A DNA stretch of 64,000 bases from Paraspadella gotoi (GCA_051294375.1 CM119270.1:20854417-20918416), one strand, 5' to 3'. Positions 1-11,104 are shown, counted from the first letter of the stretch. Notes: generated from the sequence alone by a model not told the origin. Program-made: numbers and translations.

Positions 1-584
1 TATGTATTGGAAAATTAAAGATAAAAAGCGCAAAAAAGGTAGAACATTTCGGAATGATTTGAGATATTTGACAAAAGTTTAAAAAATTAAAATACGTTTA
101 AGAAAATAACGAGGGTAAAATAAAAACTTTGGAAACGAATAAAGATCTTCAATACAATAAAACGGTTTTAAAAGGAAAAATTACACTTGGGGAAAGATTT
201 AAACGTAATATATTTTTTAAACTTTATTAGCGATTTTAAAATTGAAGAGAAATAACAATTGAGTTTGCCAAAAAAAAGGTACAATTGACTCTAACATTAC
301 TTAACTTAAAATTAAGCTTAAAACTTTAACAATTAAGCTTTAAAACTTTAACAATTAACTTAAAATCTTAACACTTAAGCTTAAAATTTTAACAATTAAG
401 CTAAAACCCGCGACACATGATTAAAATATTGTTAGTAAGAATATGAAGCACTTGAAATCTATTGCAAATGTCTAATTATGATTCAATGCCAATTTAGTTT
501 TTTATGATTCAATTATTTTTTAAAAAAATTCTAAAAAAGAATAAATCTTCTGAGCGAAAATGCCGAAAAAAAGTGTCACGAATT

Positions 585-624
<40 letters not shown>

Positions 625-2050
625 CTCTCTCTCTCCCCTTACCTCTCCCTTCATCAATCATAATCTCAGTCATGCATTCAGAAGCCCTCGTCCCTCATTT
701 CGCGAACTCATTTTCGACTTTTCTCACTTACCCACTTTTCTTTAGCCTCTTGCCACTTACTTTTATTAAACTCGTCCTCTTGCCCCTCACCATTTACTGA
801 GCTTTGTCCTTTCTAGCTTAATGAAAGTTGAAAAATTACTTTTTTAATATCTTTATTTTTTATTTTTTAGATTAAAATAACTATTAGTTATGATTTATTT
901 ATCTCTTAAAATATTTTTAGTTTTAAATATTTAAATATATTATTATTCATCTGTTTGGGATGGGACGTTAGTGTTGTCTTCTGGAAATAGAGGGTGCATC
1001 TACACAACACAAGGTTAGATTACTTTCTGTTCCAGTTTCAATTTTCTACTAGATATCGTACATCATTCTGTTGGAAAATCATTAATGAGAAACTCATAAT
1101 ATCTACATTCTACAAGGCCGAACAAATAGGGGGAATGGAATAAATCTTTTGGGGATTAAGGTTATATTGTATGATTAATTTTATCAATATGATAAGACTA
1201 CATAGNNNNNNNNNNNNNNNNNNNNNNNNNTAGAATTGTATGTTCTGATAGGGATACATACTGGGAAAAGTTTTGTCGGGGTCACCTTTATATTTCGAAA
1301 ATAATTTTAAAGCATATGTTTAAACTTTAAAGTATATTTTTTTTCTCTTTTTATATTTTAAAAGAGCCATATTTTTATCTTAAGAACTATTTTTATTTTA
1401 AAATCTAACTATTTTTACTTCTCTTAATAAACATATTTCTATTTATATATCATTTTGTTATTTCTATATATTTTTCTCTCTCACTCTCTCTATCTCTCTC
1501 TCTCTCTTCACTTCTCTTTTTATCAAAGTCAACTTCCCTTTTTTCTCACTTTTCATTTTTTTTTTCACTCAAAATCTCTTTCAGTCTTTCAAAGTCAATC
1601 CTAATCAGGGTCCGCACTCTTCTCATCTTTCAAAGTCAATCCTAATCAGTGTCCTTCGCTCTTTAATGTTCCCATAGATTTTCCGTCTGCTTTTAAATGT
1701 CCTCATTTTGTTTGTATTTCTTCTTCAAACCATTTCCTGTTCTCTTTACTTTTATTTGTGTCGTAGTCATTTGAAATTTCTCTCTCAATTTCTTCCATGA
1801 CTTTTACCAACCAATTTAACTAAAATGTCTTTTCTTAATTTTTTTTTTTTCAGTTCCCTTGGCTCCCCCATCTTTTTCGGCCCTACTTTCACAAAACGCC
1901 TCATTTCATCTTATATTATCTTGTATTAACTTTAATTTAAAATTAAAAATCAGGGTTAGGGATTAGGCTAGTGATTAACATTAGGGTTTAGGTTAATGGT
2001 TACGGTTATTGATTGTGTTTTAAATTTAAAAATATATTTAAAATTGAAAT
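1..2050 (+). repeat. Left arm of 5.1-kb inverted repeat
   Basis: Read in reverse complement, this stretch reappears at about 3,035-5,097 with scattered single-base differences. For example, the opening TATGTATTGGAAAATTAAAG is the complement of the sequence ending near 5,097, and the CAGGGTTAGGGATTAGGC block near 1,950 is mirrored near 3,150. The arm holds AT-rich DNA, short AATTAAGCTTAAAA-type repeats near 305-405, a (CT)n run at about 583-622, a second CT-rich patch near 1,480-1,510 and a 25-N gap. I see no gene in it; the open frames are translated simple repeat. It could be a real palindrome or the product of a hairpin/chimeric long read used to fill gaps. Confidence 0.85.
1206..1230. other. 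Assembly gap, 25 N
   Basis: A run of exactly 25 N. The mirrored position in the other arm reads straight through (around 3,880), with nothing missing beyond a few bases. The N run is therefore probably a placeholder rather than a measured gap. Confidence 0.95.
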
Positions 2051-2222
2051 AAGGAGAGAGATTCACTTGAACAACCTCTGCTTCTCTTGTAACTTAAGTG
2101 ATATACTTATTACATGAACTGTTTCAATTGGTTAAGCATTAATCGGAAATACTGCATTATAATACTCTAATGCATTTATTACTGAATATTACATTTGATT
2201 TACATAATTTTAAAATGATTAC

Positions 2223-2332
2223 CTGTCGAAATCTTCCTCGTTTCCTCGAATTGAGAGTAACCTCAAGTCATGTCAGGATTAAAGGTGACTTTTGAGTGTT
2301 GCGGCACTTTGTTCATGTCGAGATAGTCTAGT
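2223..2332 (-). pseudogene. Frameshifted inverted copy of a calsyntenin exon
   Basis: On the minus strand an AG acceptor precedes a 110-base segment matching the exon at 11,755-11,863, followed by the same GT donor. Relative to that exon it lacks the first G and carries two one-base insertions, an extra T in the ACTGAGG part and an extra A in the CGAGGAACG part. The reading frame is therefore not conserved. This is a decayed copy or, as likely, a sequencing-error-laden assembly copy of the same exon. It should not be counted as a second gene. Confidence 0.75.
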
Positions 2333-2348
2333 CTGTGGGGAGAGGGGG

Positions 2349-2358
2349 GAGAGAGAGA

Positions 2359-2438
<80 letters not shown>

Positions 2439-2440
2439 AT
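2349..2440 (+). repeat. (GA)n microsatellite
   Basis: An almost pure GA run, interrupted by a few extra Gs and AAs. It is the inverted partner of the (CT)n run at 11,660-11,735, immediately upstream of a calsyntenin exon acceptor. Confidence 0.95.
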
Positions 2441-3002
2441 CTTTAGTCGCAAAATATTGATTGACAATGATGCTTTGGTTTGATTCAAATAATTGTGACT
2501 GGATACATACTTTTTAATTTTAAACAGAATATATATATTTCTATAACAAAGAATTGTTCGTAGCCTTACGTTTATATTGTTTACAATTATATATTTATTC
2601 CATATTTTATAAATACTTCTTTTTACAGTTGTGAAGACACTGTATGACGCTCGGGATTTTCGGATTTTCCTACTAAAAAACCGTGAGGCCAGCGAGATAT
2701 CCCTTGAAGTGCTGAAACTGGAAAGGGGTTGTGGAAGGGGGGGGGGAAATGGGATGTGGAGGGGACGAGTGTTAAAAATCAAAGACAGGGGAAAGGAAGG
2801 AAGACATGGAAACCAAAGGCATAGGAAAGGGGAAAATGGATTAGGCATGACAGAGGGCTTTCTTTTCCCAGAGGGCCCATTTTTATTTCTCGTCTTTCCC
2901 AGAACGCCCCATTTCTGTTGCGTCTCTTTTCCCAGAACGCCCCATTTCTGTTGCTTGATTCCAGAATTTAATTTTTAGTTTAGTATATAATTTATATAAT
3001 TG

Positions 3003-3027
3003 NNNNNNNNNNNNNNNNNNNNNNNNN
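3003..3027. other. Assembly gap, 25 N
   Basis: Exactly 25 N. It separates two nearly identical short runs (TAGTATATAATTTATATAAT on both sides), so the two sides may actually overlap. It lies at the junction between the palindrome spacer and the right arm. Confidence 0.95.
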
Positions 3028-3034
3028 ATTTTAG

Positions 3035-3596
3035 TTTTAGTATATAATTTATATAATTTCAATTTTAAATATATTTTTAAATTTAAAACACAATCATAAC
3101 CATAACCATTAACCTAAACCCTAATGTTAATCACTAGCCTAATCCCTAACCCTGATTTTTAAATTTTAAATTAAAGTTAATACAAGATAATATAAGATGA
3201 AATGAGGCGTTTTGTGAAAGTAGGGCCGAAAAAGATGGGGGAGCCAAGGGAACTGAAAAAAAAAATTAAGAAAAAGACATTTTAGTTAAATTGGTTGGGT
3301 AAAAGTCATGGAAGAGATTGAGAGAGAAATTTCAAATGACTACGACACAAATAAAAGTAAAGAGAAAAGAAATGGTTTGAAGAAGAAATACAAACAAAAT
3401 GAGGACATTTTAAAAGCAGACGGAAATCTTATGGGAACATTTAAGGAGCGAAGGACACTGATTAGGATTGACTTTGAAAGATGAGAAGAGTGCGGACCCT
3501 GATTAGGATTGACTTTGAAAGACTGAAAGAGATTTTGAGTGAAAAAAAAAAATGAAAAGTGAGAAAAAGGAAGTTGACTTTGATAAAAAGAGAAGT

Positions 3597-3634
<38 letters not shown>

Positions 3635-4449
3635 GAGAGAGAAATATATAGAAATAACAAAATGATATATAATAGAAATATGTTTAATAAGAGAAGTAAA
3701 ATAGTTAGATTTTAAAATAAAAATAGTTCTTAAGATAAAAATATGGCTCTAAAATATAAAAAGAGAAAAAAAATATACTTTAAAGTTTAAAACATATGCT
3801 TTAAAATTATTTTCGAAATATAAAGGTGACCCCGACAAAACTTTTCCCAGTATGTATCCCTATCAGAACATACAATTCTACTATGTAGTCTTATCATATT
3901 GATAAAATTAATCATACAATATAACCTTAATCCCCAAAAGATTTATTCCATTCCCCCTATTTTGTTCGGCCTTGTAGAATGTAGATATTATGAGTTTCTC
4001 ATTAATGATTTTCCAACAGAATGATGTACGATATCTATTAGAAAATTGAAACTGGAACAGAAAGTAATCTAACCTTGTGTTGTGTAGATGCACCCTCTAT
4101 TTCCAGAAGACAACACTAACGTCCCATCCCAAACAGATGAATAATAATATATTTAAATATTTAAAACTAAAAATATTTTAAGAGATAAATAAATCATAAC
4201 TAATAGTTATTTTAAATCTAAAAAATAAAAAATAAAGATAGTTAAAAAAGTAATTTTTCAACTTTCATAAGAAAAGGACAAAGCTCAGTAAAAGGTGAGG
4301 GGCAAGAGGACGAGTTTAATAAAAGTAAGTGGCAAGAGGCTAAAGAAAAGTGGGTAAGTGAGAAAAAGTCGAAAATGAGTTCGCGAAATGAGGGACGAGG
4401 CTTCATGAATGCATGACTGAGATTATGATTGATGAAGGGAGAGGTAAGG

Positions 4450-4505
<56 letters not shown>

Positions 4506-5097
4506 AATTCGTGACACTTTTTTTCGGCACCTTTCGCTCAGAAGATTTATTCTTTTTTAGAATTTTTTTTAAAATAATAATTGAATCATAAAAAACTAAA
4601 TTGGCATTGAATTCATAATTAGACATTTGCAATAGATTTCAAGTGCTTCATATTCTTACTAACAATATTTTAATCATGTGTCGCGGGTTTTAAGCTTAAT
4701 TGTTAAAAATTTTAAGCTTAAGTTTTAAAATTTTAAGATTAATTGTTAAAGTTTTAAGCTTAATTGTTAAAGTTTTAAGCTTAATTTTAAGTTAAGTTAT
4801 GTTAGAGTCAATTGTACCTTTTTTTTGGCAAACTCAATTGTTATTTTCTCTTCAATTTTAAAATCGCTAATAAAGTTTAAAAAATATATACGTTTAAATC
4901 TTTCCCCAAGTGTAATTTTTTCCTTTTAAAACCGTTTTATTGTTATTGAAGAATCTTTATTCGTTTCCAAAGTTTTTATTTTACCCTCGTTATTTTCTTA
5001 AACGTATTTTAATTTTTTAAACTTTTGTCAAATATCTCAAATCATTCCGAAATGTTCTACCCTTTTTTGCGCTTTTTACTTTAATTTTCCAATACAT
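3035..5097 (-). repeat. Right arm of 5.1-kb inverted repeat
   Basis: Reverse-complement partner of 1-2,050. It contains (GA)n tracts at about 3,600-3,632 and 4,450-4,502 that mirror the CT tracts of the left arm. No coding content is seen. Confidence 0.85.
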
Positions 5098-5452
5098 AAT
5101 TAATCTTCCTACATCCTGATTAATCTTCCCCGACCCCGCCTAATCTTCGCCGACGCCTGTCTGATCTCAGCCAACCGTTTTTTAATCTTCCCCAAGTTTT
5201 AAACTTTTTTTTAATTCAAACTTCCGCTCTCTCCAACAGGCAGCGCCACCCAGGGGGCGACTAATCACGCCGCTCAAAAAAAAAAAAAAAAATTACTCCG
5301 AAAGACGAACCAAACAAAATCTTATTTTTTTTTTTTTTTTTTGAGGGCCGCCAAAATTATATTGTTTTCCTATTTAAGATTGGAAATAAGACGCAATGCT
5401 TGGTGATTCAAAAGTGGGAACCGATAAAGATAGTTTATGTGAGGCCTTTAGG
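5098..5452 (+). other. Non-coding; short TAATCTTCCCCGAC-type repeats
   Basis: The first 120 bases repeat a roughly 20-base TAATCTTCC(C)CGACxCCG motif three or four times. They are followed by homopolymer A and T runs (5,275-5,343). I see no gene. Confidence 0.6.
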
Positions 5453-5573
5453 CTTTCACTCTCCCTCTCTCTCTTTCTCTCTTTTTCTATTTTTTTCTTT
5501 CTCTTTTTTTTAACTTTCTTCAATAAATTCTTAAAGTTTTTTCTCTTATTTCTTTCGTTCTTTCTTTCTTTTT

Positions 5574-5606
<33 letters not shown>

Positions 5607-6290
5607 TTTTTTCTTTCTTTCCTTTCTTTCTTTCTTTCTTTTCTTCTCATTTTTCTTATTCTTCTGTTTATTTCTTTTCTTCTTCTTTTCCTAAGTTTTT
5701 TCTCATGTGTGTGTTCTTCTTCTTCTTTCTTTCTTCTTCTTTCTTTCTTCTTCTTTCTTTCTTCTTTCTTTCATTCATTCATGCTTTCATTATTTCTCTC
5801 TTTTTTGTTTTCTATCTTTCGTTCTTTTTTCTCTATTTCTTTAATTTATTTGTATCTTTCTTGCTTTCTTTCTTTATTTATTTCTTTTTATTTCATTCTC
5901 TATATTCTCTTTCTTTCTTCCCTTTTCCTTTTTTTCTTTCCTCCTTATTTCTTACATATTCCTTCTCTCCTCCTCTCTCCTTCTTTCTCCCTTTTTTATT
6001 ACTCATTTTTCTCATAGACTTTTCGGTTCTCATAATTAATTCCTTCTCCTCATTTCCTTCATCTGAGACTGTGAATCTTCCTCACACAAAATCTCCCTTC
6101 ACACAAAATCTCCCTCACACAATATCTTAAGGGATTTGAAGAATTTGACTCATTCTGCATGAGTTACGCAGTTTTTACGCCTTTTCTTCCCTTCATTATT
6201 TCTTTTCTTTTCTTTTTCTTTCTTTCTTTCTTTCTTTCTTATCTTTTTCTTCTTTCTTCCCCACCAATTTATCTTTCGTTCTTACGTTTC
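5453..6290 (+). repeat. Long polypyrimidine (CTTT/TTC)n tract
   Basis: Roughly 800 bases in which nearly every base on the plus strand is T or C, built from CTTT, TTC and CT units. A short mixed-sequence break lies near 6,060-6,180. The long Leu/Phe/Ser frames here are artefacts of the composition. Confidence 0.9.
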
Positions 6291-6404
6291 TCACCAAATG
6301 TAAGAAAAATTCGTTCCTTATTTTTCCAATACACAAGATCTTAGGTTTCAGTTCGATCCTCTTCAATTTACATGTTTTTTTAAAAAAAAAATAGTTGATT
6401 TTTT

Positions 6405-6500
6405 GGTTAATATGGGGAAAGGCTGGGGCTTTTAAGTGCGGGGTTAAATATTTGGGGATAGCAAACAAATCAAAAATTATTTTGTGACAAGATTGTGGGG
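6405..6500 (+). repeat. Lone fragment of the hairpin satellite
   Basis: The segment ATGGGGAAAGGCTGGGGCTT followed by an AGTGCGGGGTTAAATAT-like stretch and a GGGGCGCCAC motif matches the unit of the satellite array at 10,340-11,090 in the same orientation. It is an isolated, degraded unit 3.3 kb from the array. Confidence 0.75.
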
Positions 6501-6519
6501 CGCCACGGGCCCACAAAGC

Positions 6520-6735
6520 CGTAAAAAATTGATTTTTTATATAAAAAAAGGAGATTTGGAAAGACTGCGAAATCTCGAAACTAGCATGACGAAGTTGCCC
6601 CTGCTTTCGCGCCTCAGAAAAGCTGTTAAAATTCGGTTTTTTTATATAAAAAAAAAAAGCGGTTTTGGAATGCGAACGTCATCGACCTAGATGACGAAAG
6701 TCGCCCTCCCTTACGCATTGAAACCTAAAAAAAAG
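6520..6735 (+). repeat. Two diverged tandem units, about 115 bp
   Basis: Two successive units share a T-rich TTTTTTATATAAAAAAA stretch followed by GG(A/T)TTTGGAA and a segment containing CATGACGAA(G)TTGCCC or GATGACGAAAGTCGCCC. This is a diverged tandem duplication with no coding evidence. Confidence 0.55.
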
Positions 6736-7310
6736 CCAGATTGAGGAGTTTAAAAACAATCCCACTAATGAATATTTCGTCAATTTTTTTAATTTAATTC
6801 AATTGTAATGTAATTTTCGAAATAATAAGACCTTTAATTTCTTTTAACTTAAGAATCTGCGTTCGAATCCCCTGATTCAGGTTGTTTCACGTAACCCTTT
6901 AAATATTTAATAAAGAAGTTTGATGCAAACAATGTCGGACTCTCCTACGATAATTAATTATTAATCGAATAATTAATTTAATAATTAATTTTAATTAATG
7001 TAATAATTAATTTTAAATTTATTTCAACTTATCATCATCGATGTCCTCTAAAAATTGGTTAGGGACAGTTATTAAATATGTTTTGTTTACATTTTATCAA
7101 AACAAACAAATATCCTCTATTTTATTTTATGTCTCCTTCTCTTTCTCTCTCTCACTCTCTTCTCTCTCTTCTCTCTCTCTCTCTCTCTTTTATACAATTG
7201 CGACGATCTTTATGCTTTTAAGATTTTTTTAACTTTGCATCATTTTTCACATTAATTAATTAATTAATTAATTAAACATTTATTAGTAACTCATAATAAA
7301 TTAAAGATTC
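6736..7310 (+). other. AT-rich DNA, no gene seen
   Basis: AT-rich sequence with repeated AATTAATTAATT stretches (6,945-7,020 and 7,252-7,275) and a CT patch near 7,140-7,188. No open frame or splice pattern worth calling. Confidence 0.6.
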
Positions 7311-8559
7311 AAGTTTTCCATAAAACTCATTTCCACTGGCACAATTCGTTCAAAAACTTTATATAATTAATTATATATTAATAAATATTTAAAGAAGCTT
7401 CAGTGCAACAACCCAATGAAATAATTCAAAAAGTTACATTAAAAATCGAGAATAGTAGTAAAAGTAAAAAAAATTTTTAAAGAGAACTAGAAGTTATAAA
7501 AAGTGTTCAATTTTGGCCGCCTTACTATATATTAGGGCCGCGAACAGGTTTGAAAACTAAAAAGTTTAAAATTTTGCTTCATCAATTTTTTTTATAGATT
7601 CTTATAGACTTTTAAGTTAGATAAAGGTTTTAATACAACTTTTTAAATTTTTTTTGTGTTTTATTAATAAAATTTAAAAAATAAAATTCAGCCAATAATG
7701 ATGATGATGATGATTTTTTAAGGTTTTTTACATTTATTAACCAATTATTGTAAAAATCTTGAAAAAAAATGATAGTACTAACTATTCAATTTAACTTTTT
7801 AAGCTCTAAAGAACCCGCATTCTTAAAAAAAATCACATTTTAAAATTTTTTTTGTCATTTGTTATATATTAAAAAATATTAAAAAGCTTCAGTGCAACAA
7901 ACCCAATGAACTAATCAAAAAGTTATTCAAGGTAAATGTGACTCATATTTTTCATTTAAACTCAATTTCCACTCGAACATTTCCACCGAAACTTTATAAA
8001 TCAAGCATCGTACACATTTTTTACCCACACAAATTGAACTCAATCTATCCATCCAATTATGATTAATTAGAGTACATTATGGTTAAATAAGTTAAAAAAT
8101 ATTTTAGGTAAATGCAACCTATGTTTTTTCCATTTAATCTCATTTCCACTCACATGATTCCGTCGAAACTTTTATATCCAGGCTTTTATCACACACTTTC
8201 CTACCAAAGCAATCACGAGTTATTGCGAGCTTGCTAAAGGTGGGACGCATGGACGGATTGATTGACTGATTAATTAATTATTGATTAATTAATTGACTAA
8301 TGCAATAATTAAACTGATTAACTTATTTTGATTTAATTAATACATCCTGCATATACATTTAATATAAAAGGAAAAAAAAGAATCATAATCAATTAGTGAA
8401 ACAGGTTTTTTGTTTTTTCCATTTTAACTCATTTCCACTCACAAAGATTCCATTCGAAACTTGGTTTCCTGTTCAATCACACACTTTTACCACTCACATA
8501 ACAAAAATTCCAGGTTCAATCGATAATTAAGTGGTAATAAGCTAAAACTGGTAACTTGC

Positions 8560-8890
8560 ATTAATCTAATCAACTTGCATAAGTTTGATCCAACTGACAT
8601 AATATTTGGTTAACTGACATATTTGGATCTACTGACATAATTGGTCAACTCGACATAAATTTGTCAACTGACAATAATTTGATCAATTAAAGATAATTTG
8701 GTCAACCGGCATAATATTGGTCAACTAGGCATAATTTTATCAAGCGTCCGAATTTGTCAACTGGCATAATTTGGTCAACACGATAATTTGGTAAACTTGC
8801 AAAACTTGATCAACTTGCAGAATTTTGGTCAACTGGCCATAATTTGGTCAACTTTAAAGAATTCTTGGTCAACTGGATATTATGTAATTG
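8560..8890 (+). repeat. About 17-bp minisatellite, GGTCAACTGGCATAATTT
   Basis: Around 18 diverged copies of a unit close to TTGGTCAACTGGCATAATT follow one another with small indels. The array runs directly into a tetranucleotide AATC repeat. Confidence 0.85.
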
Positions 8891-8897
8891 GCATAAT

Positions 8898-8951
8898 TTG
8901 TCAATCAATCAAATCAATCCAATCAATCAATCACATCAATCAATCAATCCA

Positions 8952-8984
<33 letters not shown>

Positions 8985-8986
8985 GA
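8898..8986 (+). repeat. (AATC)n microsatellite
   Basis: Near-continuous AATC/CAAT units, followed by a short GA run at 8,990-9,002. Confidence 0.9.
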
Positions 8987-9480
8987 GAAGATAGAGAGAG
9001 AGAAACTTTAAAATTCAAAAATAAATGTGTCTTTTGGTTTTCTAAATTTGAACTCTTTTCACTCCTACGATTCCTATCAAAAATTTATATCCAGCTTTAT
9101 CACTTACTTCCTACCCACACACAAAATTCAATTATCGATTTATCTATTCCAATTTTTAAATAAACATGAATAAATTATGAGTAAATTTAAGTTAAAAATT
9201 ACTATCAAGTAAATATGACTTTTGTTTTTCCATTTTAACTCATTTCCACTCGCACAAATTCACATCAAGACTTTTATATCAGCTCAATCACACACTTTCC
9301 TACCATCATACAAAATTTCAAGTCAGTTGCCCTATCACTCATGAGCAATGGCGCTTCAAATAGTGAAATATATTTTTTTGTTTTTTCCATTTAAACAATT
9401 TCCACTCGCACTATTCCTCGAAACTTTTCATATCCATTCTCGATCAACAGTTTCCTACCCACACACAAGATTTCAATACC

Positions 9481-9699
9481 AATTCCTTCCATCCAATCAC
9501 ATAATTGGAGTTTTTGTAAGGTGAGGACGGACGACTCGACGGACGACGGACGGACGGACATCGTTTTTTTTTGCATAATTTATCATAATTCGATGGTCTG
9601 ACATGGATATAAGTGTGTGGACCGACAATATGAGGGGGCGGACCGACGGACGAAAGTGAATAATAGAGTCGGGATCTGCTGATAAGCAAGATCCGACTA
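9481..9699 (+). other. (GGAC)n patch and unassigned DNA
   Basis: Contains GGACGACGGACGGACGGACA near 9,540-9,560 and several further GGACCGAC motifs up to 9,650. Similar GGAC-rich patches occur at 18,405-18,445 and 28,150-28,190. No gene seen. Confidence 0.55.
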
Positions 9700-10240
9700 A
9701 AAAATCAGCCAGCCTTCCCCATATTTTTTAGATAGAAAAAAAAAAGAAATTTAAACTTTTGTGACACAGAGTGGCGCCCACTGAACCGTCACACATCCCC
9801 TAGAGAAACTCTGTGTCAGTGGGCGCCACTCTGTGCTCACAAAGTTAAAATTTATTCTTTTTGCTATCTTAAAAAATATGATGTGTGACGTCAGTGGCGC
9901 CACTCCGTGTCACAAACAGTATTTTGAGCTTAATCCCCATATTTAACCCCCGCCCACTAAAAAGCCCAGGCCTTCCCCGAATATTTTTTTAGATTACAAA
10001 AAAAAAGCAAATTTAAACTTTGTGACACAGCAGTGGCGCCCACTTACCGTCACACATACCCCGAGAGAAACTCTGTGTCAGTGGGCGCCACTCTGTGTCA
10101 CAAGATGAAAATTCATCTTTTTGTATCCTAAAATTGGATGTGTGACGGTCAGTGGCGCCACTCCGTGTCACAAACCGTTAATTTTGTGGTTAATCCCCAT
10201 ATTTAACCCCCGCACTAAAAGCCCCAGCCTTCCCCATATT
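9700..10240 (-). repeat. Hairpin satellite array, orientation A (about 257-bp units)
   Basis: Units ending in CCAGCCTTCCCCATATTT recur near 9,713, 9,972 and 10,228, a period close to 257. Each unit carries inverted repeats built on GTGACACxGAGTGGCGCCCA and its complement, plus an additional half-arm (GTCAGTGGCGCCACTCCGTG). This explains why the period is longer than in the opposite-orientation part. Non-coding. Confidence 0.85.
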
Positions 10241-10340
10241 TATAATCAAATATAAAAATGGAGTTTCTCTAGGGAATGCTGTGACGGTCAGTGGCGCCAC
10301 TCTGTTCAAAAAGATGAAAATTCATCTTTTTTGTTATCTA
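10241..10340. repeat. Orientation switch point of the hairpin satellite
   Basis: Left of this interval the G/C-rich landmark reads CCAGCCTTCCCCAT; right of it, GGGGAAGGCTGG. The interval itself carries a truncated unit with only part of the hairpin (GTCAGTGGCGCCACTCTG). Confidence 0.75.
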
Positions 10341-11090
10341 AAAAAATAATGGGGAAGGCTGGCGGCTTTTTTAGTGCGGGGGTTTTAAATATGGGGAATA
10401 AGCACAAAAATACTGTTGTACACGAGTGGCGCCCACTGACGTCACACATCCCTTAGAGAAATCCGTGTCAGTGGCGCCAACTCTGTGTCCAAAGATGAAA
10501 ATTCATCTTTTTTGTATCTAAAAAATAATATGGGAAGGCTGGGGCTTTTAGTGCGGGGGTTAAATATGGGATTAAGCACAAAAATACTGTTTGTGAACAC
10601 GGAGTGGCGCCCACTGACCGTCACACATCCCTTAGAGGAAACTCCGTGTCAGTGGGCGCCACTCTGTGTCACAAAGATGAAAATTTATCTTTTTTGTATC
10701 TAAAAAAAATATGGGGAAAGCTGGGGTCTTTTTAGTGCGGGGTTAAATATGGGGACATAAGCACCAAAATACTTTTTGTGACACGGAGTTGGCGCCCACT
10801 GACCGTCACACATCCCTAAGAGAAACTCCGTGTCAGTGGGCGCCACTCTGTGCACCAAGATGAAAATTCATCTTTTTTGTATTTCTAAAAAAAATCATGG
10901 GGAAGGCTGGGGCTTTTTAGCTGCGGGGTTAAATATGGGGATTAAGCAAAAAACTACTGTTTGTGACACGGAGTGGCGCCCACGACCGTCACACATCCCT
11001 TAGAGAAACTCCGTGTTCAGTGGGCAGCATCTGTGTCACAAAGATGCAAAATTCAACTTTTTGTATCTAAAAAAAAAACTATGGGGAAGT
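10341..11090 (+). repeat. Hairpin satellite array, orientation B (about 182-bp units)
   Basis: The landmark GGGGAAGGCTGGGGCTTTT recurs near 10,351, 10,531, 10,713, 10,899 and 11,082, giving a period of 180-186. Every unit contains an inverted repeat whose roughly 25-base arms start GTGACACGGAGTGGCGCCCA and end with its complement, separated by a loop of about 25 bases (for example 10,778-10,803 and 10,829-10,853). On one strand this would fold into a long hairpin. The GGCGCC core resembles part of some LTR-retroelement primer-binding sites, so an origin from a retroelement or MITE is possible but unproven. Confidence 0.9.
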
Positions 11091-11104
11091 CTGGATCTCT
11101 CTCT

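Larger units (their letters stand above)
2075..2980 (-). repeat. Inverted copy of 11,105-11,990 (palindrome spacer)
   Basis: The spacer of the 5.1-kb palindrome matches the reverse complement of 11,105-11,990 over its whole length. It contains the flank downstream of a calsyntenin exon, the exon itself, a (GA)n tract corresponding to (CT)n at 11,660-11,735, and the block containing AGAACGCCCCATTTCTGTTG. Differences are mostly single-base indels and repeat-length changes. It looks like a duplicated or mis-inserted piece of the calsyntenin locus. Confidence 0.85.
7310..9480 (+). repeat. Degenerate tandem block with CATTTCCACTCGCAC motif
   Basis: A motif of the form CATTTCCACTCGCACNATTC, then GAAACTTTTATATCCAG, then TCACACACTTTCCTACCCAC recurs at about 7,330, 7,970, 8,135, 8,430, 9,060, 9,240 and 9,395, with a stray copy near 58,525. 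Spacing varies from 160 to 640 bases because other repeats are inserted between units. No coding potential is visible. Confidence 0.7.

Noticed and set aside
5396-6130. Long Phe/Leu/Ser-rich open frame
   Set aside because: It is translated polypyrimidine repeat; similar frames appear wherever CTTT/TTC tracts occur, at 22,900, 23,640, 45,270 and 60,200 among others.
8560-8890. CRISPR-like array of short repeats
   Set aside because: Units abut without unique spacers, diverge freely and lie in a eukaryotic context; this is a minisatellite.
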